64,000 bases of DNA, from assembly GCA_041485885.1 (NCBI GenBank), contig JBGPKL010000003.1, forward strand, positions 62,001 to 126,000, given 5' to 3'. Both the position numbers and the translations under genes were made by a program. Positions 42,013-51,528 of the stretch are shown here, piece after piece. The stretch is from JACQFZ01 sp041485885 (GTDB taxonomy: Bacteria; Pseudomonadota; Gammaproteobacteria; Acidiferrobacterales; Sulfurifustaceae). Within the stretch, counting starts at the first letter, position 1; the number at the start of each line of letters is the position of its first letter. Below the pieces are notes generated by a model that made no database searches, was not told the origin of the DNA, and was given only the letters and a program-made list of their open reading frames with translations.

Positions 42013-42993
42013 ATGAAGCTGCAACAATTCCGCTACATCTGTGAGATCGCGCGCGCGGGTTTGAAGGTCTCGGACGCCGCCGCGAATCTCTTCACGTCAC
42101 AGCCGGGTATCAGCAAGCAGGTACGGCTGCTGGAAGAAGAGCTGGGCGTTCAAATCTTCCGCCGTAGCGGCAAACACTTTGCCGATATCACACCGGCGGG
42201 ACGGGAGATTATCAAACGCGCCGACCAAATACTGCTGGAAGTTCGGAACATTAAAGAACTGGCGCAGGAACACGCAGACGAAGGTCATGGAAGCCTTTCG
42301 ATCGCCACGACGCACACACAGGCTTGTTACGCGCTTCCCGATACTATTCAACGGTTCCGCGCTCAGTACCCCAAGATCAGCCTGCATATACACATGGGCA
42401 CCCCGGTGCAGATCGCCGAGATGGCCGCGCGCAGCGAGGTCGACTTCGCGATCGCGACCGAAGCGCTCGAGCTGCTCGATGATCTGGTAACGCTCCCTTG
42501 CTATCACTGGAATCGCTGTGTCGTCGCGGCGCTCGATCATCCGATATTGAAAGAGTCGCCGCTGACACTGGAGCGCCTCGCGAGCTATCCGATCGTCACG
42601 TACGTTTACGGCTTTACCGGTCGCTCGACACTCGATCGCGCCTTTGCCGAGAAGAGCCTGAAGCCCGACGTCGTCTTCACGGCCACCGATTCGACGACGC
42701 TCAAGACATACGCGCGACTTGGTGTCGGCGTCGGCATCATGGCGAAAATGGCGTTTGATCCGGCGCTCGATAACGGTCTCGGAATGATCGACGCCTCGCA
42801 CTTGTTTCCGAGCAGCACGTCTCACATCGCGTTCCGGCGCGGAACGGTGTTGCGCAAATACATGTACGATTTCATGCAATGGTTCGCGCCGCATCTGACG
42901 CATGACATCGTCGATACGGCGATGCGACTCGAAACCAAGCAGGAGCGCGAACACCTTTTCGAAGCCCGGCTGCGCGAGCTGCCTATACGCTGA
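42013..42993 (+). CDS. cysB: CysB-family LysR-type transcriptional regulator
   Basis: A 326-residue LysR regulator. The N-terminal winged helix starts MKLQQFRYICEIARAGLKVSDAAANLFTSQPGISKQVRLLEEELGV; the recognition region TSQPGISKQVRLLE is the CysB/Cbl version. The effector domain has the TTHTQACYALP segment that binds N-acetylserine or sulfate in CysB. CysB activates sulfur assimilation genes, and the gene is divergent from a sulfite/nitrite reductase. Whether it is CysB or the paralogue Cbl cannot be told here. Confidence 0.9.
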   Translation: MKLQQFRYICEIARAGLKVSDAAANLFTSQPGISKQVRLLEEELGVQIFRRSGKHFADITPAGREIIKRADQILLEVRNIKELAQEHADEGHGSLSIATTHTQACYALPDTIQRFRAQYPKISLHIHMGTPVQIAEMAARSEVDFAIATEALELLDDLVTLPCYHWNRCVVAALDHPILKESPLTLERLASYPIVTYVYGFTGRSTLDRAFAEKSLKPDVVFTATDSTTLKTYARLGVGVGIMAKMAFDPALDNGLGMIDASHLFPSSTSHIAFRRGTVLRKYMYDFMQWFAPHLTHDIVDTAMRLETKQEREHLFEARLRELPIR

Positions 42994-43003
42994 GGAGCGC
43001 TCA

Positions 43004-43348
43004 TCATCCGGTGCCGAGCGGCGCGCGGAACATGAAGTAAGCGGCGCCGATGAGGCACAACGCGGACCATAGAAAGTCGAGCCGCAGCGGCTCTTTCATG
43101 TAGAGGAACGCGAAGGGCACGAACACCACGAGCGTAATGACCTCCTGAATAATCTTGAGCTGACCGAGATCGAACTGCCCGTAACCCGCACGGTTGGCCG
43201 GAACCTGCAATAGATATTCGAAGAGCGCGATGCCCCAGCTCACGAGCGCCGCGACGATCCACGGCTTGTCGCGTAGATCCTTGAGGTGAGCGTACCAAGC
43301 AAACGTCATAAATACGTTGGAACATGTGAGCAGTAGTATCGTTTTCAT
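43004..43348 (-). CDS. DUF486 (DMT-like) membrane protein
   Basis: A 114-residue protein with four hydrophobic helices (about 1-16, 32-48, 70-85, 93-108), in the DUF486 family. Diagnostic segments are NVFMTFAWYAHLK and YLLQVPANRAGYGQFDLGQLKIIQEVITLVVF, seen as QVPANRAGYGQFDLGQ. Related to small drug/metabolite transporter folds; no substrate is known. Convergent with cysB, with 10 nt between the stops. Confidence 0.88.
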   Translation of the reverse strand: MKTILLLTCSNVFMTFAWYAHLKDLRDKPWIVAALVSWGIALFEYLLQVPANRAGYGQFDLGQLKIIQEVITLVVFVPFAFLYMKEPLRLDFLWSALCLIGAAYFMFRAPLGTG

Positions 43349-43534
43349 AAGGAAGCGTAATTAGATGTCGACATCATTAATATTCCGCCGTGCCGGTCTC
43401 CCTGGCGATACTGGCGCGGTTTCGATGCACGGCGGCAATGGGCACGCTGTATGCCCTCGACGGAAACAAAAAGCAAGCAGGTGCGTCGTGTACCGAACCG
43501 ACTAAACGCTTAAACTACGCGCGGGGGGACGATC

Positions 43535-44263
43535 GTGGATATCGATGCCACAACTTTTTGGGTAGCGCTCGCGCAGATCATCGGCGTGAATCTAGTCCTC
43601 TCCGGCGATAACGCCGTGGTGATCGCGCTCGCGGCGCGATCCTTACCCAAACACCAGCAAGGTAAAGCCATCTTCTGGGGCAGCGGCGCGGCGGTCGTGA
43701 TGCGCATCCTCCTGACGATCATCGCCGTCGAAATGTTGCGGCTGCCTTATCTGAAACTCGTCGGCGGCGCGTTGCTCGTGTGGATCGGCATCAAGCTACT
43801 GGTGCCCGAAGCCGAGGACGACGGTTCGACGAATTTCACGGGCAGCACGTTGATGGCGGCGATACGCACGATCCTCATCGCCGACCTCGTCATGAGCTTG
43901 GACAACGTCATCGGCGTCGCAGCGGCGGCGAAAGGCAGCTTGCTACTGCTGATTCTCGGACTGGCGATCAGCATTCCGATCGTGATATTCGGGAGCACCC
44001 TGTTGCTGAAGCTCATGCAACGTTTCCCTGTGGTTATCACCGTCGGCGCCGGCTTGCTCGGCTGGGTGGCGGGCGAAATGGCGATCACCGATCCGTTGGT
44101 CAAAGAAGGCGTGGATGCGCACGTGCCGTGGTTGCACGCGATAGGCCCGGCGGCCGGCGCCGCCCTCGTCGTCGCGACCGGCAAGTGGCTGGCCCTGATA
44201 AATCGGCGGGGAAGCGAAAACGCGGCGGCGAGCGCCAAAACGGGACCAGATAGTAGAGACTAG
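43535..44263 (+). CDS. TerC-family integral membrane protein (YjbE type)
   Basis: A 242-residue membrane protein with about seven hydrophobic segments and the TerC acidic motifs VNLVLSGDNAVVIALAA (residues 17-33) and LIADLVMSLDNVIGVAAAA. The paired Asp/Asn residues resemble metal-binding sites, and members are implicated in manganese export or metal homeostasis. The GTG start at 43535 follows a strong GGGGGA sequence. UspA follows 12 nt later in the same direction. No yybP-ykoY manganese riboswitch was recognised upstream. Confidence 0.88.
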   Translation: MDIDATTFWVALAQIIGVNLVLSGDNAVVIALAARSLPKHQQGKAIFWGSGAAVVMRILLTIIAVEMLRLPYLKLVGGALLVWIGIKLLVPEAEDDGSTNFTGSTLMAAIRTILIADLVMSLDNVIGVAAAAKGSLLLLILGLAISIPIVIFGSTLLLKLMQRFPVVITVGAGLLGWVAGEMAITDPLVKEGVDAHVPWLHAIGPAAGAALVVATGKWLALINRRGSENAAASAKTGPDSRD

Positions 44264-44275
44264 CGCGAGGAGACG

Positions 44276-44701
44276 ATGCTGCGACTACTATTGCCGATCG
44301 ACGGCTCGCAAACTTCGAACCAAGCGGTCGATTACACACTGCGGATGATCGACTTGCACAAAGACAAGCCCGAAATTCATCTGCTCAACGTTCAGCCGGC
44401 GCTCTCCGGGGGCGTCACGATGTTCATCCGACGCGATCAGATCAAACAGTTTCATCACGATGAAGGGTTGGAAGCGCTAGCGGCGGCGCGTTCTAAGCTC
44501 GACGCGGAGAACGTACCGTATCTATACCACATCAGCATCGGCGATCCGGGCGAGATGATCGCGAAGTATGCCAAAGAAAAACGCTGCGATCAGATCTGCA
44601 TGGGCACGCGCGGGCTTGGCCACGTGGCGGGGATGTTGCTCGGTTCGGTGACGACGAAAGTCATCCACCTCGCCGATATGCCGATTCTGCTTGTGAAGTA
44701 G
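44276..44701 (+). CDS. Universal stress protein (UspA family)
   Basis: A 141-residue single-domain USP. It starts MLRLLLPIDGSQTSNQAVDYTL (PIDGS, with the ATP-binding Asp), and has the nucleotide-binding G-2X-G-9X-G(S/T) motif in GTRGLGHVAGMLLGSVTTKV. The C-terminal strand (MPILLVK) is the dimer strand. It is probably an ATP-binding stress protein. It lies 12 nt downstream of the TerC gene and is likely cotranscribed. Confidence 0.93.
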   Translation: MLRLLLPIDGSQTSNQAVDYTLRMIDLHKDKPEIHLLNVQPALSGGVTMFIRRDQIKQFHHDEGLEALAAARSKLDAENVPYLYHISIGDPGEMIAKYAKEKRCDQICMGTRGLGHVAGMLLGSVTTKVIHLADMPILLVK

Positions 44702-44734
44702 TCGGCGGGCCACGAGGCCTACGCCGGCCGTTGC

Positions 44735-45748
44735 TCAAATAGCGACGCTGACGATATACGCCAAGTAGCACAACCCGTTCACCAGCAGGTGATAAGGTCG
44801 CAACCCTCCGCGGTGCAGCGGCCACAGCACCCACGCGCTGGCAAGCAGCGTCAAGACCAGACCGGCGATCACCTCCGAGCGCACCTCCCACGGCGTCAAC
44901 AGTATGCCGAGCGCCGGCAGCAGGCTGCCCTGAAAAACCATCGCCCCGGTGATATTGCCGAACGCGAGCGTGTCTTTGTTACGCCGGATCCAGAGGACGC
45001 TGTTTACTTTCTCCGGCAGTTCCGTCGCGAGCGGGACGATCAACAACGACAACACCAGCGCGCTCACGCCGAGCGCGGCGGACAGGTGCTCGATACCGTC
45101 GACGAAGCCGTGCGCTCCGAGGACGATGCCGATCAAACCGAGACTGAGCTGCGCTACTTCCACGAACAGGCGATCGCGCACGCCGAACCGACCGAGCAGG
45201 CGCACCAGCAGCAACGGGTGATCCGCCTCCGTCGCGTGACCTTCGGCGACCAGCTTCGCGGAGGCGCGTACGGTGACCAAGACATAGAGAAAATAAATCC
45301 CGACTAAAACGAGCGCTATAACGCCGCGCGCCAGTCGGCCGTCGTGCGGCACGAAGATCGCCGCCGTGCTCAAGGTAAACGCGGCGAGAAACCAGATGAG
45401 ATCTCGGTGCAGCCCCCGGCGTTCCGGGTGCAGCCGCCCGCTCCACCCGCGGCGAAAGGCGGCAAATAGCCCGACGAGAAACAAGGCGACGGTGGATAGC
45501 ATCAGCGGCGCGCCGAGAATCGCGCCGACGCCGACCTCCTCGCGCACCTGTGCGGTCGCAGCGCTAGAAAGTATCGCCACGATCGGCACCATCGTCTCCG
45601 GCATCGCCGTTCCAACGGCGGCGAAGATGGAGCCGGTGACGCCTTCGGATATTTTGAATCGCTCGCCCAAATGCTCGAGCGCGTTGGTGAAGGTTTCAGC
45701 GCTGATGAGGATTACGATCAACGCGCCGCCGAGCAGGAGCAACGTCAT
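44735..45748 (-). CDS. Sodium/calcium exchanger (CaCA) family protein
   Basis: A 337-residue membrane protein with two homologous halves of about five helices. The alpha repeats are recognisable: ISEGVTGSIFAAVGTAMPETMVPI in the first half, and GVSALVLSLLIVPLATELPEKVNSV in the second, each with the central Gly/Glu positions of the ion-binding site. Between them is a hydrophilic loop. It would exchange Ca2+ or another cation for Na+ or H+. Ion specificity is not decided by sequence. It is 55 nt downstream of ubiA on the same strand and convergent with uspA. Confidence 0.87.
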   Translation of the reverse strand: MTLLLLGGALIVILISAETFTNALEHLGERFKISEGVTGSIFAAVGTAMPETMVPIVAILSSAATAQVREEVGVGAILGAPLMLSTVALFLVGLFAAFRRGWSGRLHPERRGLHRDLIWFLAAFTLSTAAIFVPHDGRLARGVIALVLVGIYFLYVLVTVRASAKLVAEGHATEADHPLLLVRLLGRFGVRDRLFVEVAQLSLGLIGIVLGAHGFVDGIEHLSAALGVSALVLSLLIVPLATELPEKVNSVLWIRRNKDTLAFGNITGAMVFQGSLLPALGILLTPWEVRSEVIAGLVLTLLASAWVLWPLHRGGLRPYHLLVNGLCYLAYIVSVAI

Positions 45749-45803
45749 GGATTTGTGGAGAACGACATTTGCAGAGGGGCGCGATCGACGATCCGCGATA
45801 GGC

Positions 45804-46673
45804 TCATCCTGTCACCTGATAGTCGAGCGCGAGACCGAAAAAAACGGCGGCCCCGAAGCGGTTGTTGTCGAGAAACGCCTTGAAGCACGCGTCGCGCCCG
45901 CGGTCGCGGATGAGCCACTGTTCGTACAGCGCGAACGCGCCGGCGACGACGAGGCCGCCATAGTACAGCATCCCGCGATTGGCGATGCGCCCGGCGATGG
46001 CGAGAAGCACAAGCGTCGCCGCGTGAAATACGCCTACCCATAGTCGATCGAATTTGCCGAACAGTATCGCGGTCGATTTCACGCCCACGCGCACATCATC
46101 CGGCCGATCCGCCATTGCATAGGCGGTGTCGTACGCGACCGACCAGCAAATGTTCGCCGTGAAAAGTATCCACGCCGCCGCCGGCAAGGCATTGGTCTGC
46201 GCTGCGAACGCCATCGGTATCCCCCATCCGAACGCTGCGCCGAGGTAAAACTGCGGGAGATGCGTCCAACGCTTGAGGAAGGGATAGGTTACAGCGAGGA
46301 AAGCCCCGACGAACGACAACGCAATCGCCAGTCGATTGAGCGTGAGCACGAGCGCGAAGGCCGCGAGACCGAGAATCGCGAAGAGCGCGAGCGCTTCCTT
46401 CGGCCCGACGCGTCCGGCCGCGATCGGGCGCAGGCGCGTGCGCTCCACGTGTGGGTCGAACGCGCGGTCGGCGTAGTCGTTGATGACGCAACCCGCGGAG
46501 CGCATCAAAAATACGCCAACCACGAAAACGATCAGGAGCTTTGTATCTGGCCGTCCATTTGCGGCAAACCACAACGCCCACAGTGTCGGCCACAGCAGCA
46601 GCAAGCTTCCGATCGGCCGGTTGAGGCGCATGAGCACCGCATAGTCCTTTAGCCGCGCGGCGATTCGCGTCAT
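45804..46673 (-). CDS. ubiA: 4-hydroxybenzoate polyprenyltransferase
   Basis: Inner-membrane enzyme of ubiquinone synthesis that prenylates 4-hydroxybenzoate. The 289-residue protein has about eight hydrophobic segments and both prenyl-diphosphate Mg-binding motifs: NDYADRAFDPHVERTRLRP (seen as NDYADRAFDPHVERT) and DRPDDVRVGVKSTAI. These are the UbiA-type versions. It overlaps recG by 4 nt. No ubiC (chorismate lyase) is adjacent. Confidence 0.96.
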   Translation of the reverse strand: MTRIAARLKDYAVLMRLNRPIGSLLLLWPTLWALWFAANGRPDTKLLIVFVVGVFLMRSAGCVINDYADRAFDPHVERTRLRPIAAGRVGPKEALALFAILGLAAFALVLTLNRLAIALSFVGAFLAVTYPFLKRWTHLPQFYLGAAFGWGIPMAFAAQTNALPAAAWILFTANICWSVAYDTAYAMADRPDDVRVGVKSTAILFGKFDRLWVGVFHAATLVLLAIAGRIANRGMLYYGGLVVAGAFALYEQWLIRDRGRDACFKAFLDNNRFGAAVFFGLALDYQVTG

Positions 46674-48778
46674 ACGGTTCCATACTCCTCGCGCCGGCCG
46701 ACCCAGCGGCGGATGATAGGGTCGACGCGCTCGGGATAACGCTCGAGCAGCACCGCCGCCGCGCGCTGCACGCGCGGCAGCAGCGCCCGGTCGCGCGCGA
46801 TGTCGGCGATATGAAACGCGGCGGCCCCCGTCTGGCGTAGCCCGAGCAGCTCACCCGGTCCGCGCATCTGCAAATCGCGCTGCGCGATTTCGAACCCGTC
46901 GTTGGTTTCACGCAAGGCGGCGAGACGCGCGCGCGCGAGGTCGGAGAGCGGCGGTTGATAGAGCAGCACGCAACTGCTCTGGATGGAACCGCGACCCACG
47001 CGCCCGCGCAATTGATGCAACTGCGACAACCCCAGGCGCTCGGCGTTTTCGATGATCATGAGCGAGGCATTCGGAACGTCAACGCCGACTTCGATCACGG
47101 TCGTCGCGACCAGCAGATGAATTTCGCCGCGCTTGAACTGCGTCATGCTCCGTTCCTTCTCGCGCGCTTTCTGCCGTCCGTGCACGAGCGCGATCTTCAA
47201 ATCGGGCAGTGCCTCCGCGAGCACCTCGGCGGTGCGAGTCGCCGTCTCGAGGTCGAGGACTTCCGATTCCTCGATCAGCGGACATACCCAATAGGCCTGC
47301 CGGCCCGATCCGCACGCCTCGTGCACACGCGCGACCACCTCCGCGCGGCGGCCGGCCGGCACGACGACCGTCTCGATCGGCCGGCGCCCGGCCGGTAGCT
47401 CGTCGATGACCGAAACGTCGAGATCGGCATACACGCTCTGCGCGAGCGTGCGCGGAATCGGTGTCGCGCTCATGATGAGCTGATGCGGCACTTCACCACC
47501 GTGGCTGCCTTTCGTGCGCAACGCGAGCCGCTGCTGCACGCCGAAGCGGTGCTGTTCATCGACGACGATGAGTCCAAGCCGAGCGAAACGGACGTCTTCC
47601 TGAAACAGCGCGTGTGTCCCGACCACGACGGGCGCCTGCCCCTGCGCCACGTCGGTAAGCGCTTGGTGGCGGGCGCGGCCGGTAACGCGGCCGGACAACG
47701 CGGTAACCGATACACCGAGCGGCGTCAGCCATTCGCTTAAATTTTTGAAATGCTGCTCCGCGAGCAGCTCGGTCGGCGCCATGAACGCGACTTGATAACC
47801 GGACTCGACGGCCAGCAAGGTTGCACACGCCGCGACGATCGTCTTGCCCGAACCGACGTCGCCCTGTATCAGACGCTGCATCGGCTCGGCGCGAGAAAGG
47901 TCGCGCGCGATTTCAGTCAGCACCCGCTGCTGCGCGTTCGTCAATCGAAACGGCAAGCTCGCGAGCAGTTTCTCGACGAGCGCGCGGCTGACCGCGAGCC
48001 GCGGCGCGCGCTCGGCGCGTAGTCGGTCGCGCACGCGTTTTAAACTTAGGGAGTACGCCAGCAACTCCTCGAACGCCAAGCGCTGCTGCGCGGGAGCACT
48101 ACCGCTCATGAGCGCGGCGACATCGGCTCCCGGCGCGGGTCGGTGCACCTGCTCGAGCGCCTCCTTGAGGCTCGGCAATCGCAACTCCTCCCGCACGTTA
48201 TCGGGGAGCCATTCGACGATGTGCTGCAGGTGTCGGGTGAGCGCATCGTCAGTTAACCGGCGCAAGCTCGTCTGACTTACCCCCGCGGTCGCGGGGTAAA
48301 CCGGAGTCAAATGATTTTCCGGCTGCGGAGTGGTGTCGGGTGCGAGCACGCTGTATTCCGGATGCGCCATTTCGATCCCGGCGGGGCCGAAGCGGACGCT
48401 CCCGAAACATCGAAGCCAGCGGCCGCGCGCAAGCTGGTTGCGCTGCGTTGCGTTGAAGTAAAAGAACCGCAAATGCAGATGCCCGCTCTTGTCCGCAATA
48501 CGACAAACCAGCGCGCGCCGACCGCGATACGCCACATCACACAGCTCGATGCAGCCGGCGACCAACGCTTCGTCTCCCGGCTTCAATCGACCGAGCGGCG
48601 TAAGACGCGTGCGATCTTGGTAGCGCAGCGGCAAGTGAAAGAGCAAATCTTGCACCGTCACGAGCCCGAGCCCCTTAAGTTTCTCCGCGAGGCGCGGTCC
48701 GACTCCCTTGAGTCGCGTGAGGGGCGCCTGGGCGAGATCGGGAATACCGGCGGCGAGCGCCGGAGAAGGCGGATTCAC
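46670..48778 (-). CDS. recG: ATP-dependent DNA helicase RecG
   Basis: Superfamily 2 helicase that remodels stalled forks and Holliday junctions. The 702-residue product has the N-terminal wedge (OB fold) domain, Walker A in QGDVGSGKTIVA, Walker B DEQHRFGVQQR, motif III MSATPIPRTLA, and the C-terminal motifs ATTVIEVGVDVPNAS and QLRGRVGRG. The start is a GTG at 48778 that overlaps the ridA stop as GTGA, and the end overlaps the ubiA start by 4 nt. The run ridA-recG-ubiA is thus translationally linked. Confidence 0.97.
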   Translation of the reverse strand: MNPPSPALAAGIPDLAQAPLTRLKGVGPRLAEKLKGLGLVTVQDLLFHLPLRYQDRTRLTPLGRLKPGDEALVAGCIELCDVAYRGRRALVCRIADKSGHLHLRFFYFNATQRNQLARGRWLRCFGSVRFGPAGIEMAHPEYSVLAPDTTPQPENHLTPVYPATAGVSQTSLRRLTDDALTRHLQHIVEWLPDNVREELRLPSLKEALEQVHRPAPGADVAALMSGSAPAQQRLAFEELLAYSLSLKRVRDRLRAERAPRLAVSRALVEKLLASLPFRLTNAQQRVLTEIARDLSRAEPMQRLIQGDVGSGKTIVAACATLLAVESGYQVAFMAPTELLAEQHFKNLSEWLTPLGVSVTALSGRVTGRARHQALTDVAQGQAPVVVGTHALFQEDVRFARLGLIVVDEQHRFGVQQRLALRTKGSHGGEVPHQLIMSATPIPRTLAQSVYADLDVSVIDELPAGRRPIETVVVPAGRRAEVVARVHEACGSGRQAYWVCPLIEESEVLDLETATRTAEVLAEALPDLKIALVHGRQKAREKERSMTQFKRGEIHLLVATTVIEVGVDVPNASLMIIENAERLGLSQLHQLRGRVGRGSIQSSCVLLYQPPLSDLARARLAALRETNDGFEIAQRDLQMRGPGELLGLRQTGAAAFHIADIARDRALLPRVQRAAAVLLERYPERVDPIIRRWVGRREEYGTV

Positions 48779-49170
48779 TTCCCTTCGGATAGAACCAGGA
48801 TGGCGTCCATCTCCACCGCCGCTCCTTTCGGTAGCGCGGCGACACCGATCGCCGCGCGCGCGGGGTACGGTTCGGAGAAATACCGCGCCATGATTTCGTT
48901 AGTCAAGGCGAAGTGGGCGAGGTCCGTGAGGAAGACGTTGAGCTTTACGATGTCTGCTAGATCTCCGCCCGCCGCGCGCGCGACCGCGCGTAGATTCTCG
49001 AACACGCGGGTGATCTGCGCGCGCATGTCGCCCGCCTCGAGCTCCATGGTCTGCGGGTTCAGCGGGATCTGGCCGGAAAGATAAACCGTTTGGCCGGCGC
49101 GCATGGCTTGGGAATACGTGCCGATGGCCTTCGGCGCCGCGGAAGTAACGATCGGTTGCTTGGAGGACAT
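48775..49170 (-). CDS. ridA: RidA family 2-iminobutanoate/2-iminopropanoate deaminase
   Basis: Trimeric enzyme that hydrolyses reactive imines and enamines made by PLP-dependent dehydratases. The 131-residue protein has the family signatures KAIGTYSQAMRAGQTVYLSGQIP (seen as IGTYSQAMRAGQTVYLSGQI), NLRAVARAAGGDLADIVKLNVF, and the substrate-binding arginine region PARAAIGVAALPKGAAVEMDA. Its stop overlaps the recG GTG start. It is 72 nt downstream of spoT. Confidence 0.94.
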   Translation of the reverse strand: MSSKQPIVTSAAPKAIGTYSQAMRAGQTVYLSGQIPLNPQTMELEAGDMRAQITRVFENLRAVARAAGGDLADIVKLNVFLTDLAHFALTNEIMARYFSEPYPARAAIGVAALPKGAAVEMDAILVLSEGK

Positions 49171-49242
49171 GAGCTTGCGCTCCTAAATCGACCGCATGAG
49201 TGTCTGCGGCGGTCAGCCGGAATGCAAGACCGAGGCCGTGAT

Positions 49243-51528
49243 TCAGCCCTTCTTGCGATTGATGCGCACCACCGTATCGAGCGCGCGGATACGCCGCATG
49301 ATGCTCGCGAGATGAACCCGATCCTTTACTTCCACGGTGAACTCCATGGTGGTGTAGCGGCCATCGCGGTCGTCGAAAGAAACGGCGTCGATGTTGGCTT
49401 CCTGCTCCGCGATCGTGGCGGCGACCGAGGCGAGCACGCCGCGGTTGTTACGCACGTCGACGCGGATAGTGACCGGGAACACACCCTGGATCTGTTCCTC
49501 CCAGCGCACATCGATCCATTGATCCGGATGCTTGCGGTATTTCGCGACGTTCGGGCAGTCCTCGGTATGAATCACGATGCCGCGGCCGGAAGAAAGAAAG
49601 CCGAGGATCGGATCGCCGGGGATCGGCCGGCAACAGCGGCCGTAGGTGACGACGACGCCCTCGGTACCGCGGATCGCGAGTGCCGTGCCCTTGTTGCCTT
49701 TGCTCAGGAGTTTTCGGAAACGCCGCGTCAGCGCGAAGCCGCTCGCTTCGCCGGCGGGTGTAGGCACCGCTTGGCGCGCCACGAGAGCCGCCAGACGATT
49801 GCCCAGACCGATATCGCCCACTAGTTGATTCCAGTTCGGCAGCTTCAAGTTTTTGAGCAACTTTTCGCGCTGACCGTCGGTCAAGGCATCCATCTCGACA
49901 CCCAGATCCTTCAGCGCTCGCTCCAGCAATCGGGTCCCGAGTTCCACCGCTCCGCCGATTTGCCGGCCCTTCAGAAAACTGCGGATGTGCGCCCGCGCCT
50001 TGCCGGTCACGACATAATCGAGCCACGACGGGCTCGGACAGCCCGACGGCGACGTCAGTATCTCCACGTGATCGCCGTTCTTGAGGGTCGTACGCAGCGG
50101 CACCAGCTCGTGATTCACCTTCGCCTCGACACAATGATTGCCGATGTCGGTGTGCACGTCGTAGGCGAAGTCGATCGTGGTGGCTCCGCGCGGCAGCTTC
50201 TTGATCTCGCCGTTCGGCGTGAATACGTAAACCTCGTCGGGGAAGAGATCGATCTTCAGGTGCTCCAAAAATTCCTGCGAGTTGCCGGCCTTCTGCTGAA
50301 TCTCGAGCAGCTCTTTCAGCCACTGCAGCGCGCGCTGGCGCACGTCGCCACCGGGCTCGCCGCTCTTGTAGAGCCAATGCGAGGCGACGCCGGCGTCGGC
50401 GACGCGGTGCATCTCGCGCGTGCGTATTTGCAATTCGATCGACACGCCGAACGGCCCGAACACCACGGTGTGCAGCGATTGATAGCCGTTGGCTTTGGGG
50501 ATGGCGATGTAGTCCTTGAACCGCCCGGGGATCGGTTTGTACAAGCTGTGCAGCATGCCGAGCACGCGGTAGCAATCGTCGGCCTTGTCCACGACGACGC
50601 GAAAGCCGTATACGTCGTAGACGTTATCGAACGACACCTTCTTCTGCTGCATCTTTTTGTAAATGCTGTAGACGTTTTTCTCGCGCCCCGAGACCTCCGC
50701 CTGCACGTCTTCCTGTTCCAGTTGTTGCAGGATCGCGATACGCACTTTCTCGACGATCGCTTTGCGGTTCGCGCGGCGGCGGCGAATGGTTTCGGCGAGG
50801 ATGCGATAGCGCAGCGGGTAGAGCGTCGCCATCGCGAGGTCCTCGAGCTCGCCCGCCCACTGGCGCACGCCGAGGCGATTCGCGATCGGCGCGTAGATGT
50901 CGATAGTCTCGCGCGCGATCACGCGCTGGCGCTCGCGCGGGAGAAAACCGACGGTGCGCATGTTGTGCAGCCGGTCGGCGAGCTTGATGAGGATGACGCG
51001 GATATCGCTCGCCATTGCGAGCAGCATCTTGCGGAAGTTCTCCGCCTGCGCTTCCTCCTGGCTTTGGAATTCGATGCGGGTGATCTTCGAGACGCCGTCC
51101 ACCAGCTCCGCGACGTCTTTGCCGAACGCCTCGGCGATGCCTTCCTTGGCGGTCTTCGTGTCTTCGATGACGTCGTGCAGAATCGCCGCCATCAAGCTCT
51201 TCGCGTCCATGTGCATGGACGCGAGGATATGAGCGACCTCGAGGGGATGAAAAATGTACGGCTCGCCGCTGACGCGGCATTGACCTTCGTGCGCCTGCGC
51301 ACTGAAGCGGTAGGCGGCACGGATGTCGGCGATGTCCTTCGGCTCGAGGTAGGTCTCGAGAAGCGCGCAGAGATCGTCGATCTCGAAGCGCGCCGGTTGG
51401 GCGCGTTCGCGCCGCGGCAACTCAGCCGTCGGGCCTCGCTCGGAAGCAGCTCCCGCGCTAGTGCGTGGGGGGGGTGTCTCCCGGCTTGGCGAGGTCGGCG
51501 GCCGGGGTTTGCTGGATTGCGTCTTCAT
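49243..51528 (-). CDS. spoT: Bifunctional (p)ppGpp synthetase/hydrolase (SpoT/Rel)
   Basis: Controls the stringent response by making and degrading (p)ppGpp. The 761-residue product has an HD hydrolase domain (HDVIEDT and LIKLADRLHNMRT), the synthetase domain (VYDVYGFRVVVD, GRFKDYIAIPKANGYQSLHT, ELQIRTREMHRVAD), a TGS domain (DEVYVFTPNGEIKKLPRGAT), and C-terminal zinc-finger and ACT domains. The start at ATG 51528 follows a GAGG sequence but lies inside rpoZ, giving a 71-nt overlap. A downstream TTG at 51417 is a weaker alternative. Conserved sequence begins only at about residue 48, so the first 45 residues are uncertain. Confidence 0.95.
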   Translation of the reverse strand: MKTQSSKPRPPTSPSRETPPPRTSAGAASERGPTAELPRRERAQPARFEIDDLCALLETYLEPKDIADIRAAYRFSAQAHEGQCRVSGEPYIFHPLEVAHILASMHMDAKSLMAAILHDVIEDTKTAKEGIAEAFGKDVAELVDGVSKITRIEFQSQEEAQAENFRKMLLAMASDIRVILIKLADRLHNMRTVGFLPRERQRVIARETIDIYAPIANRLGVRQWAGELEDLAMATLYPLRYRILAETIRRRRANRKAIVEKVRIAILQQLEQEDVQAEVSGREKNVYSIYKKMQQKKVSFDNVYDVYGFRVVVDKADDCYRVLGMLHSLYKPIPGRFKDYIAIPKANGYQSLHTVVFGPFGVSIELQIRTREMHRVADAGVASHWLYKSGEPGGDVRQRALQWLKELLEIQQKAGNSQEFLEHLKIDLFPDEVYVFTPNGEIKKLPRGATTIDFAYDVHTDIGNHCVEAKVNHELVPLRTTLKNGDHVEILTSPSGCPSPSWLDYVVTGKARAHIRSFLKGRQIGGAVELGTRLLERALKDLGVEMDALTDGQREKLLKNLKLPNWNQLVGDIGLGNRLAALVARQAVPTPAGEASGFALTRRFRKLLSKGNKGTALAIRGTEGVVVTYGRCCRPIPGDPILGFLSSGRGIVIHTEDCPNVAKYRKHPDQWIDVRWEEQIQGVFPVTIRVDVRNNRGVLASVAATIAEQEANIDAVSFDDRDGRYTTMEFTVEVKDRVHLASIMRRIRALDTVVRINRKKG

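Noticed and set aside
43349..43534. Possible yybP-ykoY manganese riboswitch before the TerC gene
   Set aside because: The conserved core elements of that riboswitch could not be found in this leader.
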